Of a stretch of DNA of 64,000 bases, positions 42,073 to 50,994 are shown piece after piece. The translations under genes and the position numbers were made by a program. The notes beneath the pieces were generated by a model. It saw nothing but the letters and a program-made list of their open reading frames with translations, ran no database searches and had not been told where the DNA came from. The stretch lies in NCBI GenBank assembly GCA_030540435.1, contig JAUNWG010000001.1:61448-125447 (forward strand). The letters run 5' to 3'. Positions within the stretch are counted from its first letter, which is position 1. The number at the start of each line of letters is the position of its first letter. The DNA is from Eubacteriales bacterium. GTDB lineage: Bacteria > Bacillota > Clostridia > Oscillospirales > Butyricicoccaceae.

Positions 42073-42851
42073 AGGTTTCGCTAATACAGCTGCGCGTGAG
42101 CAGTGAGGAATCGTCGGCAGAACGCTGGGTCCGTGTGGAGCGGTATCTGGAGCAGCTGGAGGATGCAGCGCCCGACCTTGTGATTCTTCCTGAGCTGTGG
42201 GGCGTTGGCTTTCCCGATTACGATGCGTATGAAGCTGCGGCGGAGCCGCTGCAGGGGACAACAGTCCTGCGGCTTGCACCGTGGGCGCGGCGGCTGCATT
42301 GCTATATCCTGACCGGCAGTTTTGTGGAGTGCAGCCGCGACGGATTGTACAATACAATGGCTATGCTGGATGCAAACGGATTTGTCAAGGGAACCTATCG
42401 TAAAATGCATTTGTTCGGCTATGATTCGCAGGAGCGTGAGCTGCTGACAGCTGGACGCAACACCAGCGAGATATTTACGCCATATGGTATCATAGGGCTG
42501 GCAACGTGCTATGACCTGCGGTTTCCGGAGCAGTTCCGGCGCATGGTGGATAACGGCGCAACGATATTTGCTGTCAGCGCGGCATGGCCAAAAGCGCGGC
42601 TGGAGGATTGGCGTTTATTCTGCCGTGTGCGCGCACTGGAAAATCAGAGCTTCTTATTTGCTTGCAACCATACGGGCGAATGTGTGGGAACAGTTGGCGC
42701 GGGGCACAGCATGGTCGTAGCGCCGAACGGCGCAATCCTTGCAGAAGCAGGGGAGGCGGAACAGGTGGTCACGACAGAGCTTGATCTCAATGAGGCGCAG
42801 CGGTTCCGCAGGCAGTTTCCTGCGCTGCGTGACCGAATCGATATGGAATAA
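42069..42851 (+). CDS. Carbon-nitrogen hydrolase (nitrilase superfamily, omega-amidase-like)
   Basis: This 260-aa enzyme shows the Glu-Lys-Cys triad of the superfamily: Glu in VILPELWG, Lys in YRKMHLFGYD and Cys in LATCYDLRFPE. Length and motifs fit omega-amidase or carbamoylputrescine-type amidases that hydrolyse small amides. It is translationally coupled to the flavodoxin-like gene. The specific substrate cannot be read from sequence. Confidence 0.88.
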   Translation: MKVSLIQLRVSSEESSAERWVRVERYLEQLEDAAPDLVILPELWGVGFPDYDAYEAAAEPLQGTTVLRLAPWARRLHCYILTGSFVECSRDGLYNTMAMLDANGFVKGTYRKMHLFGYDSQERELLTAGRNTSEIFTPYGIIGLATCYDLRFPEQFRRMVDNGATIFAVSAAWPKARLEDWRLFCRVRALENQSFLFACNHTGECVGTVGAGHSMVVAPNGAILAEAGEAEQVVTTELDLNEAQRFRRQFPALRDRIDME

Positions 42852-42860
42852 TAACAGAAA

Positions 42861-42909
42861 ATGCTGCTGTTTCGGACTGCGTGTTGAGAAAAGGCAGCAT
42901 TCTTTTTTG
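42861..42909 (+). terminator. Terminator after the nitrilase-like gene
   Basis: AATGCTGC pairs with GCAGCATT across a long loop, followed by CTTTTTTG. Confidence 0.75.
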
Positions 42910-42941
42910 ATGTGGTTTGGTTGAATAGTCAAAAATGGCGG

Positions 42942-42970
42942 TTTACTTTATAAAAGAAACACGGTACAAT
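42942..42970 (+). promoter_or_regulatory. Promoter of the selenium-molybdenum cluster
   Basis: TTTACT (42942-42947), a 17-bp spacer and TACAAT (42965-42970). The leader holds a small TCTGATTTTTCAGA hairpin. Confidence 0.7.
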
Positions 42971-43053
42971 GGAGAAAAGATGGTGGACTTTATCTGATTT
43001 TTCAGATATGTACGAAATAAAAGCATCGTTATTCTGATTAAAGGAACACGAAA

Positions 43054-44076
43054 ATGGAAGAAAAACTTTTTTGCAAGGGTGGTGGCTGTACGGCGAAGCT
43101 CGGCCCGGCGGTACTCGAGCGTGTGCTGTCCAAACTGCCGAAACCGACAGATGAAAACCTGTTGATCGGCTGCGAATCATCGGATGACGCGGCGGTATAT
43201 CAGCTGACGGAGGATACCGCTGTGGTGCAGACGCTGGACTTTTTTCCGCCGATGGTCGAAGATCCATATGTCTTTGGACAGATCGCAGCCGCAAACGCAC
43301 TCAGCGATGTCTGGGCGATGGGCGGAACGGTGAAAACCGCGCTGAACATCGTCTGCTTTCCGGAAACCATGGATTTGAATATTTTGGGCAGCATTATGAC
43401 AGGCGGCAGCGACAAGGTGCGCGAGGCGGGCGCCAGCCTTGTGGGTGGGCATTCGATTGCGGATACCGATGTGAAATACGGCTTGTCCGTCATGGGGACT
43501 GTGCATCCCAAGAAGATCCGTGCAAATAATACCTGCAAGATCGGGGATCAACTGATTCTGACCAAGCCGCTGGGTGTTGGTTTGATTATGACTGCCAGCC
43601 GTGTCGGACAGGCGCAGCAGGAATGGATTGATGCGGCAGTCCGTTCGATGACGACGCTGAACCGCTGGGCATGTGAAGCTGCGGATGCATTTGACGTACA
43701 CGCCTGCACAGATGTGACTGGTTTCGGACTGCTGGGACACCTGCGGGAGATGATACAGCCGATCTATTCCGCAGTAGTGCGTACTGACGGTATTCCGATA
43801 TTGGATGGCGCGCGATACTGCGCAGAGGAATTTCTGCTGACGGCTGCGGCGCAGCGCACACGCAATTTCCTAAAGGGGAAGGTGCGGTTTGCCGTAGACG
43901 ATTTTGCATTGGAGGAGATTCTGTTTGACCCGCAGACTTCCGGCGGTTTGCTGATGAGCGTGCCGCAGGAGCAGAGCGAAGCGATGCTGAAAGAAATCCA
44001 AAAGCTGGGGCTGCCGTGCGGCATCATTGGCAGCATCGTCCCGCGGATGGATTGTGATATTATCGTAACAAAATAA
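43054..44076 (+). CDS. selD: Selenide, water dikinase
   Basis: This 340-aa enzyme makes selenophosphate from selenide and ATP. The N-terminal active site is [13 protein letters not shown], with Cys rather than selenocysteine (codon TGT) before the catalytic Lys. ATP/Mg motifs are [38 protein letters not shown] and VGGHSIAD. Here it heads a gene set for a selenium-containing molybdenum cofactor; no selA, selB or selenocysteine tRNA gene is in the window. Confidence 0.96.
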   Translation: MEEKLFCKGGGCTAKLGPAVLERVLSKLPKPTDENLLIGCESSDDAAVYQLTEDTAVVQTLDFFPPMVEDPYVFGQIAAANALSDVWAMGGTVKTALNIVCFPETMDLNILGSIMTGGSDKVREAGASLVGGHSIADTDVKYGLSVMGTVHPKKIRANNTCKIGDQLILTKPLGVGLIMTASRVGQAQQEWIDAAVRSMTTLNRWACEAADAFDVHACTDVTGFGLLGHLREMIQPIYSAVVRTDGIPILDGARYCAEEFLLTAAAQRTRNFLKGKVRFAVDDFALEEILFDPQTSGGLLMSVPQEQSEAMLKEIQKLGLPCGIIGSIVPRMDCDIIVTK

Positions 44077-44098
44077 ACAGATAGATGGAGGACGGAAT

Positions 44099-44704
44099 AT
44101 GATTACAATTGATGCAAAGGGCAAGGCATGCCCGCTGCCGGTCGTAGAGGCAAAGCAGGCGCTTTCCGGCGCAAACGAAGGCGATACCATCCATGTACTT
44201 GTGGACAACGAAATCGCGGTGCAGAATCTGACAAAGATGGCGCAGCAGAAGCAGTGTGTGGTCAGCGATGGCAGGACGAACGACGGAAACTATTATGTCG
44301 ATATCACCAAGGGAGCGCAGACTGACAAGCAGACGGATGTGCCGGTTTCGTGTGCGCCGATGAACGGCGGAAAGACAGTCGTTGTGCTGTCGTCAAACTG
44401 CATGGGCAGCGGCGATGATGAGCTGGGACGCGCACTGATGAAGGGCTTTGTATTTGCGCTGACACAGCTGGATACGGTACCGGATACGGTGCTGCTATAT
44501 AACGGCGGCGCAAGACTGTCCAGCGAGGTGCCGGAGACGATTGCCGACCTAAAAAAGCTGGAGGAAGCAGGCGCAGAGATACTGACCTGCGGTACTTGCC
44601 TGAATTTCTATGGACTGACGGAAAAGTTGGCGGTCGGCAATGTGACAAACATGTATGTCATTTGTGAGACGATGGCGCAGGCGGGTAAAATCATCCGTCC
44701 ATGA
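44099..44704 (+). CDS. yedF: YedF, sulfurtransferase-like selenium metabolism protein
   Basis: This 201-aa protein fuses a TusA-like domain to a DsrE-like domain. The TusA part (~1-75) has ITIDAKGKACPLPVVEAKQAL with the persulfide- or selenide-carrying Cys in CPLP. The DsrE part (~85-200) has VVVLSSNCMGSGDDELGRAL and CGTCLNFYGL. It is known to travel with selD and probably carries activated selenium. It overlaps yqeB by four bases. Confidence 0.93.
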   Translation: MITIDAKGKACPLPVVEAKQALSGANEGDTIHVLVDNEIAVQNLTKMAQQKQCVVSDGRTNDGNYYVDITKGAQTDKQTDVPVSCAPMNGGKTVVVLSSNCMGSGDDELGRALMKGFVFALTQLDTVPDTVLLYNGGARLSSEVPETIADLKKLEEAGAEILTCGTCLNFYGLTEKLAVGNVTNMYVICETMAQAGKIIRP

Positions 44705-45522
44705 GCAGACTCGTCATTGTACGCGGGGCGGGGGATTTGGCAAGCGGCACATTGGCGCACCTGCACCGGTGTGGCTTTGCCGTGCTCGCGTTGGAATGTA
44801 AACAACCAGCGGCGATCCGGCGTCTGGCTGCTTTCTGTGAAGCCGTTTATGACGGTGTGCAGACGGTGGAGGGCATCACCTGCCGCCGTATTGAGAAAAC
44901 GGAACAGGCATGGCGTGTCATTGCGGATGGGGAAATCCCGCTGCTGGTGGATGAAAACGCGGACTGCATTGCAGAGCTACAGCCCGCGGCGGTGGTGGAT
45001 GCCATTCTGGCAAAACGCAATCTTGGCACGCGCGTGGATATGGCGCCGGTCGTTGTCGCATTGGGACCGGGCTTTGCCGCGCCGCAGGACTGCCATGCTG
45101 TCATCGAGACAATGCGCGGGCACAACCTCGGACGTCCGATCTATACAGGCAGCGCGCTGCCCAATACTGGCGTTCCGGGGCTGATTCAGGGCTACGGCAA
45201 GGAACGTGTGATGCATTCCCCGGCGGCAGGCACGATGCGGTGCGTGCATCAAATCGGAGATGAGGTCGAACAGGGAGAGATCATTGGCTATGTCGGGGAA
45301 ACACCGGTATATGCCAGCCTGACCGGTGTGCTGCGCGGTATCCTGCGGGACGGCTTCGATGTGCCAAAGGGCATGAAGCTGGCGGATATTGACCCGCGCG
45401 GCGAGCAGAAACGCAACTGTATTACGATTTCGGATAAAGCAAGATGTATTGCGGGCGGCGTAATGGAAGCGCTTCTCGTACTGGGAAATCAGAAGGGAGT
45501 CAGCTATTTTGCAGCTCGTTAA
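44701..45522 (+). CDS. yqeB: YqeB, selenium-dependent molybdenum hydroxylase accessory protein
   Basis: This 273-aa protein matches the YqeB (EF2563) family, a marker of selenium-dependent molybdenum hydroxylase systems. It starts RLVIVRGAGDLASGTLAHL, a Rossmann-like nucleotide-binding segment, and continues with VVVALGPGFAAPQDCHAVI, IYTGSALPNTGVPGLIQGYG and SPAAGTMR. Its biochemical role is unproven; it is needed for labile selenium insertion by association. It overlaps yedF (four bases) and the MoeA-like gene (14 bases). Confidence 0.93.
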   Translation: MSRLVIVRGAGDLASGTLAHLHRCGFAVLALECKQPAAIRRLAAFCEAVYDGVQTVEGITCRRIEKTEQAWRVIADGEIPLLVDENADCIAELQPAAVVDAILAKRNLGTRVDMAPVVVALGPGFAAPQDCHAVIETMRGHNLGRPIYTGSALPNTGVPGLIQGYGKERVMHSPAAGTMRCVHQIGDEVEQGEIIGYVGETPVYASLTGVLRGILRDGFDVPKGMKLADIDPRGEQKRNCITISDKARCIAGGVMEALLVLGNQKGVSYFAAR

Positions 45523-46525
45523 AACGGAGGAAGCCGTCGGTATGGTGCTGTGCCACGACATGACAGAGATCATTCCAGGTGTGAAAAAAGGCGCGGCATT
45601 TAAAAAAGGCCATATCGTGACGGAGGAAGACATCCCGCATTTGCTGGATATGGGAAAACAGCATATCTATGTCTGGGATTTGGGCGACGGCTATGTGCAT
45701 GAAAACGATGCGGCAGAGCGCATGGCGCGTGCGGTCTGCGGTAAGAATATCAGCACCAGCGCGCCGAGCGAAGGCAAGATCAATCTGAAAGCAGAATGCG
45801 ACGGTATTTTGAAGATCAACCGACAGGCGGTGTATGCGCTCTGTCAGGATGCGCAGGTCTGTCTGGCGACGATCCGGCCAGATCGGCTCATCCGCAAGGG
45901 GAAGCAGGTTGCCGGAACTCGTGTGATCCCGCTGGCGGTGAAGGAGGAGGTTGTCGCGCGGTTCGAGGAAATCTGTGCACAATACGCACCGGTTATCGAG
46001 ATCGTACCGCTCCGTCCGACAAAGATCGGTATTGTCACCACAGGTTCGGAGATCAAATCCGGACGGGTGAAGGACAGCTTTGGCGATGTCCTGCGTGCGA
46101 AGGCAAAGGAAACCGGCGCAGAGGTGATCGGACAGGTGTTTTCCGGCGATGAACCGGAGGATATCGCGCAGGCGATTACGGATTTTATCGCACAGGGCGC
46201 AACGCTGGTCGAGGTGACGGGCGGCATGTCAGTCGACCCGGATGACCGTACCCCGGCCGCAATCCGCCGGGTCGCGCAGCCGGTCAGCTATGGCTCGCCG
46301 GTGCTTCCGGGCGCAATGTTCATGCTTGCCTATGCGGGGGATGTTCCGGTCGTCGGTTTACCGGGCTGCGTGATGTTTGCCAAGCGGACGATTTTTGACC
46401 TGATCGTACCGCGTCTGATGGCAGGCGAACGCATTACCCGGGACGATATCGTTTCGCAGGCGGTAGGTGGCTTATGTGAGAGCTGTGAGGTCTGCACCTA
46501 TCCATCCTGTGGCTTTGGTGGCTGA
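45509..46525 (+). CDS. MoeA-like molybdopterin-binding protein
   Basis: This 338-aa protein has the MPT-binding domain shared by MoeA and MogA: KIGIVTTGSEIKSGRVKDSF, VTGGMSVDPDDRTPAAI and PVVGLPGCVMFAKRTIFD. The first ~150 residues resemble the N-terminus of MoeA-type proteins but lack its full length. The frame starts with TTG at 45509 inside yqeB, preceded by AAGGGAG; TTG starts are used elsewhere in this window. It ends with an unusual Cys-rich tail (CESCEVCTYPSCGFGG). It likely handles molybdate insertion for the selenium enzyme. Confidence 0.88.
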   Translation: MQLVKTEEAVGMVLCHDMTEIIPGVKKGAAFKKGHIVTEEDIPHLLDMGKQHIYVWDLGDGYVHENDAAERMARAVCGKNISTSAPSEGKINLKAECDGILKINRQAVYALCQDAQVCLATIRPDRLIRKGKQVAGTRVIPLAVKEEVVARFEEICAQYAPVIEIVPLRPTKIGIVTTGSEIKSGRVKDSFGDVLRAKAKETGAEVIGQVFSGDEPEDIAQAITDFIAQGATLVEVTGGMSVDPDDRTPAAIRRVAQPVSYGSPVLPGAMFMLAYAGDVPVVGLPGCVMFAKRTIFDLIVPRLMAGERITRDDIVSQAVGGLCESCEVCTYPSCGFGG

Positions 46526-46544
46526 ACATTCGGGAGGAACAACA

Positions 46545-47459
46545 ATGGCGCACATCACATCCGTTTGCCGCAGTGAGCGGCGCGGTACGGTAAAACAGAA
46601 TATCAAAAGTGGCGTACTGGTGGAAAACTTCGGCTTAGAGGGGGATGCACACGGCGGGAACTGGCACCGGCAGGTCAGCCTGCTCAGTCAGGACAGCATT
46701 GACGCATTCAATGCGCGCGGCGCTGGCGTGGGCGCAGGGGCATTTGGTGAAAACCTTGCGGTATCCGGTCTGGATCTGAAAACCCTGCCGGTCGGCTGCC
46801 GCCTGCGTATCGGGAAGACCGCGCTGCTGGAGATTACGCAGATCGGAAAAACCTGCCATACATCCTGTGAGATCGCACAGCGCATGGGCGAGTGCATCAT
46901 GCCGCAGGAGGGTATCTTTGCACGTGTACTGCGCGGCGGCGCGGTGGCAGTGGGTGACTCTGTCAGCGTGGTTTGGCGTGCGGCGGTGCTGACTATCAGC
47001 GACAAGGGCGCAGCTGGATTGCGTGAAGATCGGAGCGGCCCGGCAGTTTGTGCACTGGCGGAGCAGCACGGCTATCATGTCGTCGAAACAGCGGTGATTC
47101 CGGACGATTTCGACACGATCACGGCAAAGCTGCGCGCGCTTTGTGACGCGGACAGGGCAGACCTGATTTTGACCACGGGCGGCACTGGCTTTGCACCGCG
47201 TGATGTTACACCGGAAGCGACAGAAGCCGTCATCACGCGCAGAACGCCGGGGATCGCGGAGGCGATGCGTGCCGGTTCGCTGGCGATCACACCGCGTGCG
47301 ATGCTCAGCCGGGCGACAGCGGGTATTCGCGCAAAGGTGTTGATCGTCAATCTGCCGGGCAGTCCAAAAGGAGCGACGGAAAATCTTGCATTTGTCGTGG
47401 ATTCCCTCGGTCACGGCATTGCGCTGCTCAAGTCAGCGGAAGGAGAATGTGCACGATGA
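46545..47459 (+). CDS. MOSC domain-MogA fusion, molybdenum cofactor protein
   Basis: This 304-aa protein fuses a MOSC domain (~1-150: NFGLEGDAHGGNWHRQVSLL, GAFGENLAV, ITQIGKTCHTSC, MPQEGIFARVL) to a MogA-like adenylyltransferase domain (~150-304: VLTISDKGAAGLREDRSGP, ILTTGGTGFAPRDVTPEAT, NLPGSPKGATENL). MogA adenylylates molybdopterin before molybdate insertion. The MOSC part may bring sulfur or selenium chemistry to the cofactor. The start was chosen at ATG 46545 after GGGAGGAACAAC. It overlaps the cysteine desulfurase gene by four bases. Confidence 0.92.
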   Translation: MAHITSVCRSERRGTVKQNIKSGVLVENFGLEGDAHGGNWHRQVSLLSQDSIDAFNARGAGVGAGAFGENLAVSGLDLKTLPVGCRLRIGKTALLEITQIGKTCHTSCEIAQRMGECIMPQEGIFARVLRGGAVAVGDSVSVVWRAAVLTISDKGAAGLREDRSGPAVCALAEQHGYHVVETAVIPDDFDTITAKLRALCDADRADLILTTGGTGFAPRDVTPEATEAVITRRTPGIAEAMRAGSLAITPRAMLSRATAGIRAKVLIVNLPGSPKGATENLAFVVDSLGHGIALLKSAEGECAR

Positions 47460-48601
47460 TCTATCTGGACAACGCAGCGACCAGCCTGCACAAGCCGGAG
47501 GGCGTGGTGCTGGCAGCCGCAGATGCAATCTGTAGGCTCGGCAATGCAGGGCGCGGCGTACATGAAGCGACGCTGGCGGCGGCGCGGGTGGTATTTGATG
47601 CACGGGACAAACTGGCGACGCTGTTCCATGTCGGAGACCCGACGCGGGTGTGTATGATGTTCAACGCAACCGATGCGCTCAATACAGCGATCGGCGGGCT
47701 GATTTGTCCGGGCGACCATGTTGTGACTACGGCGCAGGAGCACAATTCCGTTCTGCGCCCGTTATATCGCGCACAGCAGCAGGGAGCGCAGCTGACGATC
47801 GTCCCGATGGATCGCAAAACCGGACGTGTCAGCGAGGCGGACATTCTGGCGGCGATCCGACCGGACACCCGCGCAGTGGTGTGTGCCCACGCATCCAATG
47901 TGACAGGCAATGTGCTGGATATCGAAACAATCGGTACCTTTTGCCGGGAGCATGGCATCCTGTTTATTGTCGATGCTGCGCAGACAGCGGGCACCTTTCC
48001 GATTGATATGCAGCAAATGGGGATATCTGTGCTGTGTGCGCCGGGGCATAAGGGCTTACTGGCACCGCAGGGGACAGGCGTATTGTGTGCAGCGGAAGGC
48101 GTAGAAATCACGCCGATGCGCGTCGGCGGCAGCGGCGTACACAGCTTTTCCCATACCCATCCAACGGATTATCCGACTGCATTGGAGGCGGGAACGCTGA
48201 ATACACCCGGTATCGCAGGACTATCCGCAGCATTGGATTTTATCCAGCGAAAAGGCGTAGAAACGATCCACGCGGAGGAGATCGCACTGGCGCGGCAGTT
48301 TTATAAACAGATTAGTCTGCTCGACGGTGTCACAATTTACGGAGATTGGAGCACGGATCATCGTGCAGCCATTGTGACATTGAATTTGGAAGGCTGGGAT
48401 GCCGGCGAGCTGAGCGATGTGCTGATGCAGGAATATGATATCTGCACGCGGGCAGGCGCGCATTGTGCACCGCTGGTGCATAAAACGTTTGGCACACAGG
48501 CGGGTGGTGCTGTGCGATTCAGCTTTAGCTGCTTTAATACGGAGGACGAAGCGCTTGCAGCAGCCCGCGCCGTCGCGGAGCTGGCACAGGAGGGCGACTG
48601 A
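47456..48601 (+). CDS. Cysteine desulfurase family aminotransferase of the selenium cluster
   Basis: This class V PLP enzyme (381 aa) starts MIYLDNAATSLHKPEGV. It has CAHASNVTGNVLDIE, the PLP Asp/His region FIVDAAQTAGTFPID, the Schiff-base Lys in CAPGHKGLLAPQGTG, and a late active-site Cys in YDICTRAGAHCAPLVH. It would release sulfur or selenium from cysteine or selenocysteine. Its position among selenium genes suggests selenium delivery, but that is inference. It is coupled to the MOSC-MogA gene. Confidence 0.92.
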   Translation: MIYLDNAATSLHKPEGVVLAAADAICRLGNAGRGVHEATLAAARVVFDARDKLATLFHVGDPTRVCMMFNATDALNTAIGGLICPGDHVVTTAQEHNSVLRPLYRAQQQGAQLTIVPMDRKTGRVSEADILAAIRPDTRAVVCAHASNVTGNVLDIETIGTFCREHGILFIVDAAQTAGTFPIDMQQMGISVLCAPGHKGLLAPQGTGVLCAAEGVEITPMRVGGSGVHSFSHTHPTDYPTALEAGTLNTPGIAGLSAALDFIQRKGVETIHAEEIALARQFYKQISLLDGVTIYGDWSTDHRAAIVTLNLEGWDAGELSDVLMQEYDICTRAGAHCAPLVHKTFGTQAGGAVRFSFSCFNTEDEALAAARAVAELAQEGD

Positions 48602-48602
48602 C

Positions 48603-48860
48603 ATGCGGCAAAAAAAGCCAAGATTGATCGTCACGTTTGAAACCACAGCGATGGCGTTGAAAATGGAAAAGATCTGCCATGCGGCAGGCGCGCCGGGACG
48701 GCTGATCCCGGTACCGCGTGAGATTACGGCGGGCTGTGGGATGGCATGGATGGCGGAGCCGGAGGAGTTGGAACAGCTGCAAGCTGTGATGCGGGCCGGC
48801 AATGTAACGCCGCAGGGCATTCATGTGCTGGAAGGGAAAAGCAATGGAAACAGCGTTTGA
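48603..48860 (+). CDS. DUF3343 domain protein
   Basis: This 85-aa protein matches DUF3343, a small family often beside selenium-linked cysteine desulfurases. Motifs are RLIVTFETTAMALKMEKIC, GRLIPVPREITAGCGMAW. The central Cys in AGCG is a candidate carrier residue. The start was chosen at ATG 48603, one base after the desulfurase stop; a longer upstream frame runs inside that gene and is rejected. Its end overlaps xdhC by 17 bases. Confidence 0.88.
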   Translation: MRQKKPRLIVTFETTAMALKMEKICHAAGAPGRLIPVPREITAGCGMAWMAEPEELEQLQAVMRAGNVTPQGIHVLEGKSNGNSV

Positions 48861-49761
48861 TTTTAAGGCGATTTTACAGAAGGTCAAAGCCGGACAGCCT
48901 GCCGAGTGGAAGGTCTGCGTGGATGGCGTTACCTATACGCGGAATTTTCTCCCGAAGGAACGGCTGATTCTGCTTGGCGGCGGACATATTGCCCAGCCGC
49001 TATGTAGCTTTGCAGCCACATTGGGCTTTGCGGTAATTGTTGTGGATGACCGCATCGCCTTTGCAAACCGTGCCCGTTTTCCGCAGGCGGAACAGGTGAT
49101 CTGTGATGCCTTCCCGGCAGCGATCCGTTCGTTGCAGGTGCAGAGTGGGGATTATGTTGCCGTTATCACCAGAGGGCACAAGCATGATGCCATTTGCCTG
49201 CGCGAGTTGTTGCAGGGGACAATGCCGCGCTATCTCGGCATGATCGGCTCCAAACGCCGGACGACCGGGTTGCTCAATCTGCTGGAACAGGAGGGCTTTG
49301 ACCGGAAACGACTGGATTTGATTGAGACTCCGATCGGGCTGGATATTGGCGCATTGACAAAGGATGAGATCGCGGTTGCCATTGCCGCTCAGCTGGTGCA
49401 ATACCGCAGGAAGGATACCGACCGCCGTGCAAAGCATTTGATTTTGCTCAATGAGGATATTGATTTTTCTGTACTGGAATTGTTAGCGGATGATGCGGCG
49501 AAAAAGGCGGTGTTGCTGGTCTGCGAGACGGACGGCTCAACGCCGGTCAAGTCTGGTGCTATGATGGCGATAGATGAAAATTTCCGCCCGTTTGGCAGCA
49601 TTGGCGGCGGCTGCGGCGAAAGCGCGGCAATGCTGGAAGCGTTCGACTTGTTGGGAAGCGGACAGAGCAAATATATCACGGTGGACATGAGCAACGACGT
49701 CGCAGAGGAAGAAGGCATGGTCTGTGGTGGACGGATGAAGGTATTTATTGCGGATTTATGA
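48844..49761 (+). CDS. xdhC: XdhC-family molybdenum cofactor maturation factor
   Basis: This 305-aa protein helps insert mature cofactor into xanthine dehydrogenase-type hydroxylases. It has the Rossmann segment LILLGGGHIAQPLCSFAATL, VVDDRIAFANRARFPQA, ITRGHKHDAICLRELL, YLGMIGSKRRTTGLL and ETPIGLDIGALTKDEIAVAI. The C-terminal part carries a second XdhC/CoxI module (CETDGSTPVKSGAMM, IGGGCGESAAM), in reversed domain order. The hydroxylase subunits it serves are not in the window. Confidence 0.9.
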   Translation: METAFDFKAILQKVKAGQPAEWKVCVDGVTYTRNFLPKERLILLGGGHIAQPLCSFAATLGFAVIVVDDRIAFANRARFPQAEQVICDAFPAAIRSLQVQSGDYVAVITRGHKHDAICLRELLQGTMPRYLGMIGSKRRTTGLLNLLEQEGFDRKRLDLIETPIGLDIGALTKDEIAVAIAAQLVQYRRKDTDRRAKHLILLNEDIDFSVLELLADDAAKKAVLLVCETDGSTPVKSGAMMAIDENFRPFGSIGGGCGESAAMLEAFDLLGSGQSKYITVDMSNDVAEEEGMVCGGRMKVFIADL

Positions 49762-49799
49762 TGCGAACAGCAGCAGGATAGAGGGGAGCTGGAAATAAA

Positions 49800-50321
49800 A
49801 TGTATGGGCTTTTATTGCTGATTCCTTTTTTGTTGATACGGTTCGGCTTATTGTCATATTTGAATAAAAGCGCAGTACAGCGTGCGGCTCATTTTGCGCC
49901 GATGTATGGAAATGAGAAAATACCATATTGGATTTATCAAATTTCAAATGTAGGGATAGTTATATATGTGCTGTTTGCAACGGTCAAAATGGAATATAGC
50001 TGGCTGTTTGTTTTGGGATTGATTTGTTATTTGCTGGGGTTGCTCTTATGCGCAATTTCTATCGTAAACTTTTCATCTCCCTCTGATGTGGGAATGAACA
50101 CAAATGGAATCTATCGCTTTTCCCGTAATCCCATGTATGTATCATACTTTGTTTGTTTTATGGGAATGGCGGCGTTAACACAATCATTGATTTTATTGGG
50201 AATTGTTGTTGTTTTTCAAATTTCTGCGCATTGGATTATCCTGTCGGAGGAACGGTGGTGTCTTGAGACTTTTGGATTACCCTATGCGCAATATATGAAA
50301 AAAGTAAGACGCTATTTATAA
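49800..50321 (+). CDS. Isoprenylcysteine carboxyl methyltransferase-like membrane protein
   Basis: This 173-aa integral membrane protein has about four hydrophobic helices and the ICMT/PEMT-type SAM-binding signature GIYRFSRNPMYVSYF with downstream LSEERWCLETFG. The family methylates small molecules or lipids; the substrate here is unknown. Its codons are clearly more AT-rich than those of its neighbours. It interrupts an otherwise coherent selenium-molybdenum gene set between xdhC and the mocA-like gene, which suggests recent insertion. Confidence 0.85.
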   Translation: MYGLLLLIPFLLIRFGLLSYLNKSAVQRAAHFAPMYGNEKIPYWIYQISNVGIVIYVLFATVKMEYSWLFVLGLICYLLGLLLCAISIVNFSSPSDVGMNTNGIYRFSRNPMYVSYFVCFMGMAALTQSLILLGIVVVFQISAHWIILSEERWCLETFGLPYAQYMKKVRRYL

Positions 50322-50373
50322 AGTGATATATTTCTTTTTGCCAAAATACAAAGGATTGCGAGATGAAGGTGTG

Positions 50374-50994
50374 ATGCATACAGCAGCGGTCATTCTTGCA
50401 GCGGGGCTGAGTCGCCGGATGGGAAAGACAGACAAGTTAAAACTGCATATCGACGGGATACCTATGTACCAGCATGTGATTTCGCTTGTTGCCACGAGCG
50501 GATTATTTTCGGATGTTATCGTCGTGACCAATCAGCGGGATATCGCAGCATTTGCGCAAACATGCGGTGCACAGCCTGTGGAAAACCCGCTTGCGGAACA
50601 AGGGCAAGGAACCTCTGTGGCGGCAGGCGCACGCGCTTTGCCGGAGGATACGGACTTCTGCGCATTTTTTACTGCTGACCAGCCGTTTTTGACAAAAGAG
50701 ATTCTGAAAAAGCTGACAAGCACAGCCGAGCAGACCGGAAATATCATTGTCCCACGGGTGGGTGGCGTTCCGAAATCGCCGTGCATATTCCCAAAACGGT
50801 TTTTCGCGCAGTGCAAAGCCCTCTCCGGCGAAAAAGGCGGAAAGGGCATATATCAACAGCATTTGGATGAAGTTGTGTGGGTGGATTTTCCTGACAACAA
50901 AGCATGGCGGGATATTGATACAGCGGGGGATTACAATGCGATTATTTCCGGTGCTTTGCCGCAAAAGCAGGATGCTACACACGGGATACCGTGA
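50374..50994 (+). CDS. mocA: MobA/MocA-like nucleotidyltransferase
   Basis: This 206-aa enzyme has the NTP-transferase start AAVILAAGLSRRMGKTDKLKL, plus FFTADQPFLTKEIL and CIFPKRFF. MocA-type enzymes attach CMP to molybdopterin to form the MCD cofactor used by xanthine dehydrogenase-type hydroxylases, fitting the cluster. The start was chosen at ATG 50374; an ATG 51 bases earlier codes a hydrophobic run unlike the family. Its 3' end overlaps yqeC on the opposite strand by 64 bp. Confidence 0.88.
   Translation: MHTAAVILAAGLSRRMGKTDKLKLHIDGIPMYQHVISLVATSGLFSDVIVVTNQRDIAAFAQTCGAQPVENPLAEQGQGTSVAAGARALPEDTDFCAFFTADQPFLTKEILKKLTSTAEQTGNIIVPRVGGVPKSPCIFPKRFFAQCKALSGEKGGKGIYQQHLDEVVWVDFPDNKAWRDIDTAGDYNAIISGALPQKQDATHGIP

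Noticed and set aside
43054..44076. selD as a selenoprotein with an in-frame TGA
   Set aside because: The active-site codon is TGT (Cys) and no in-frame TGA is present.
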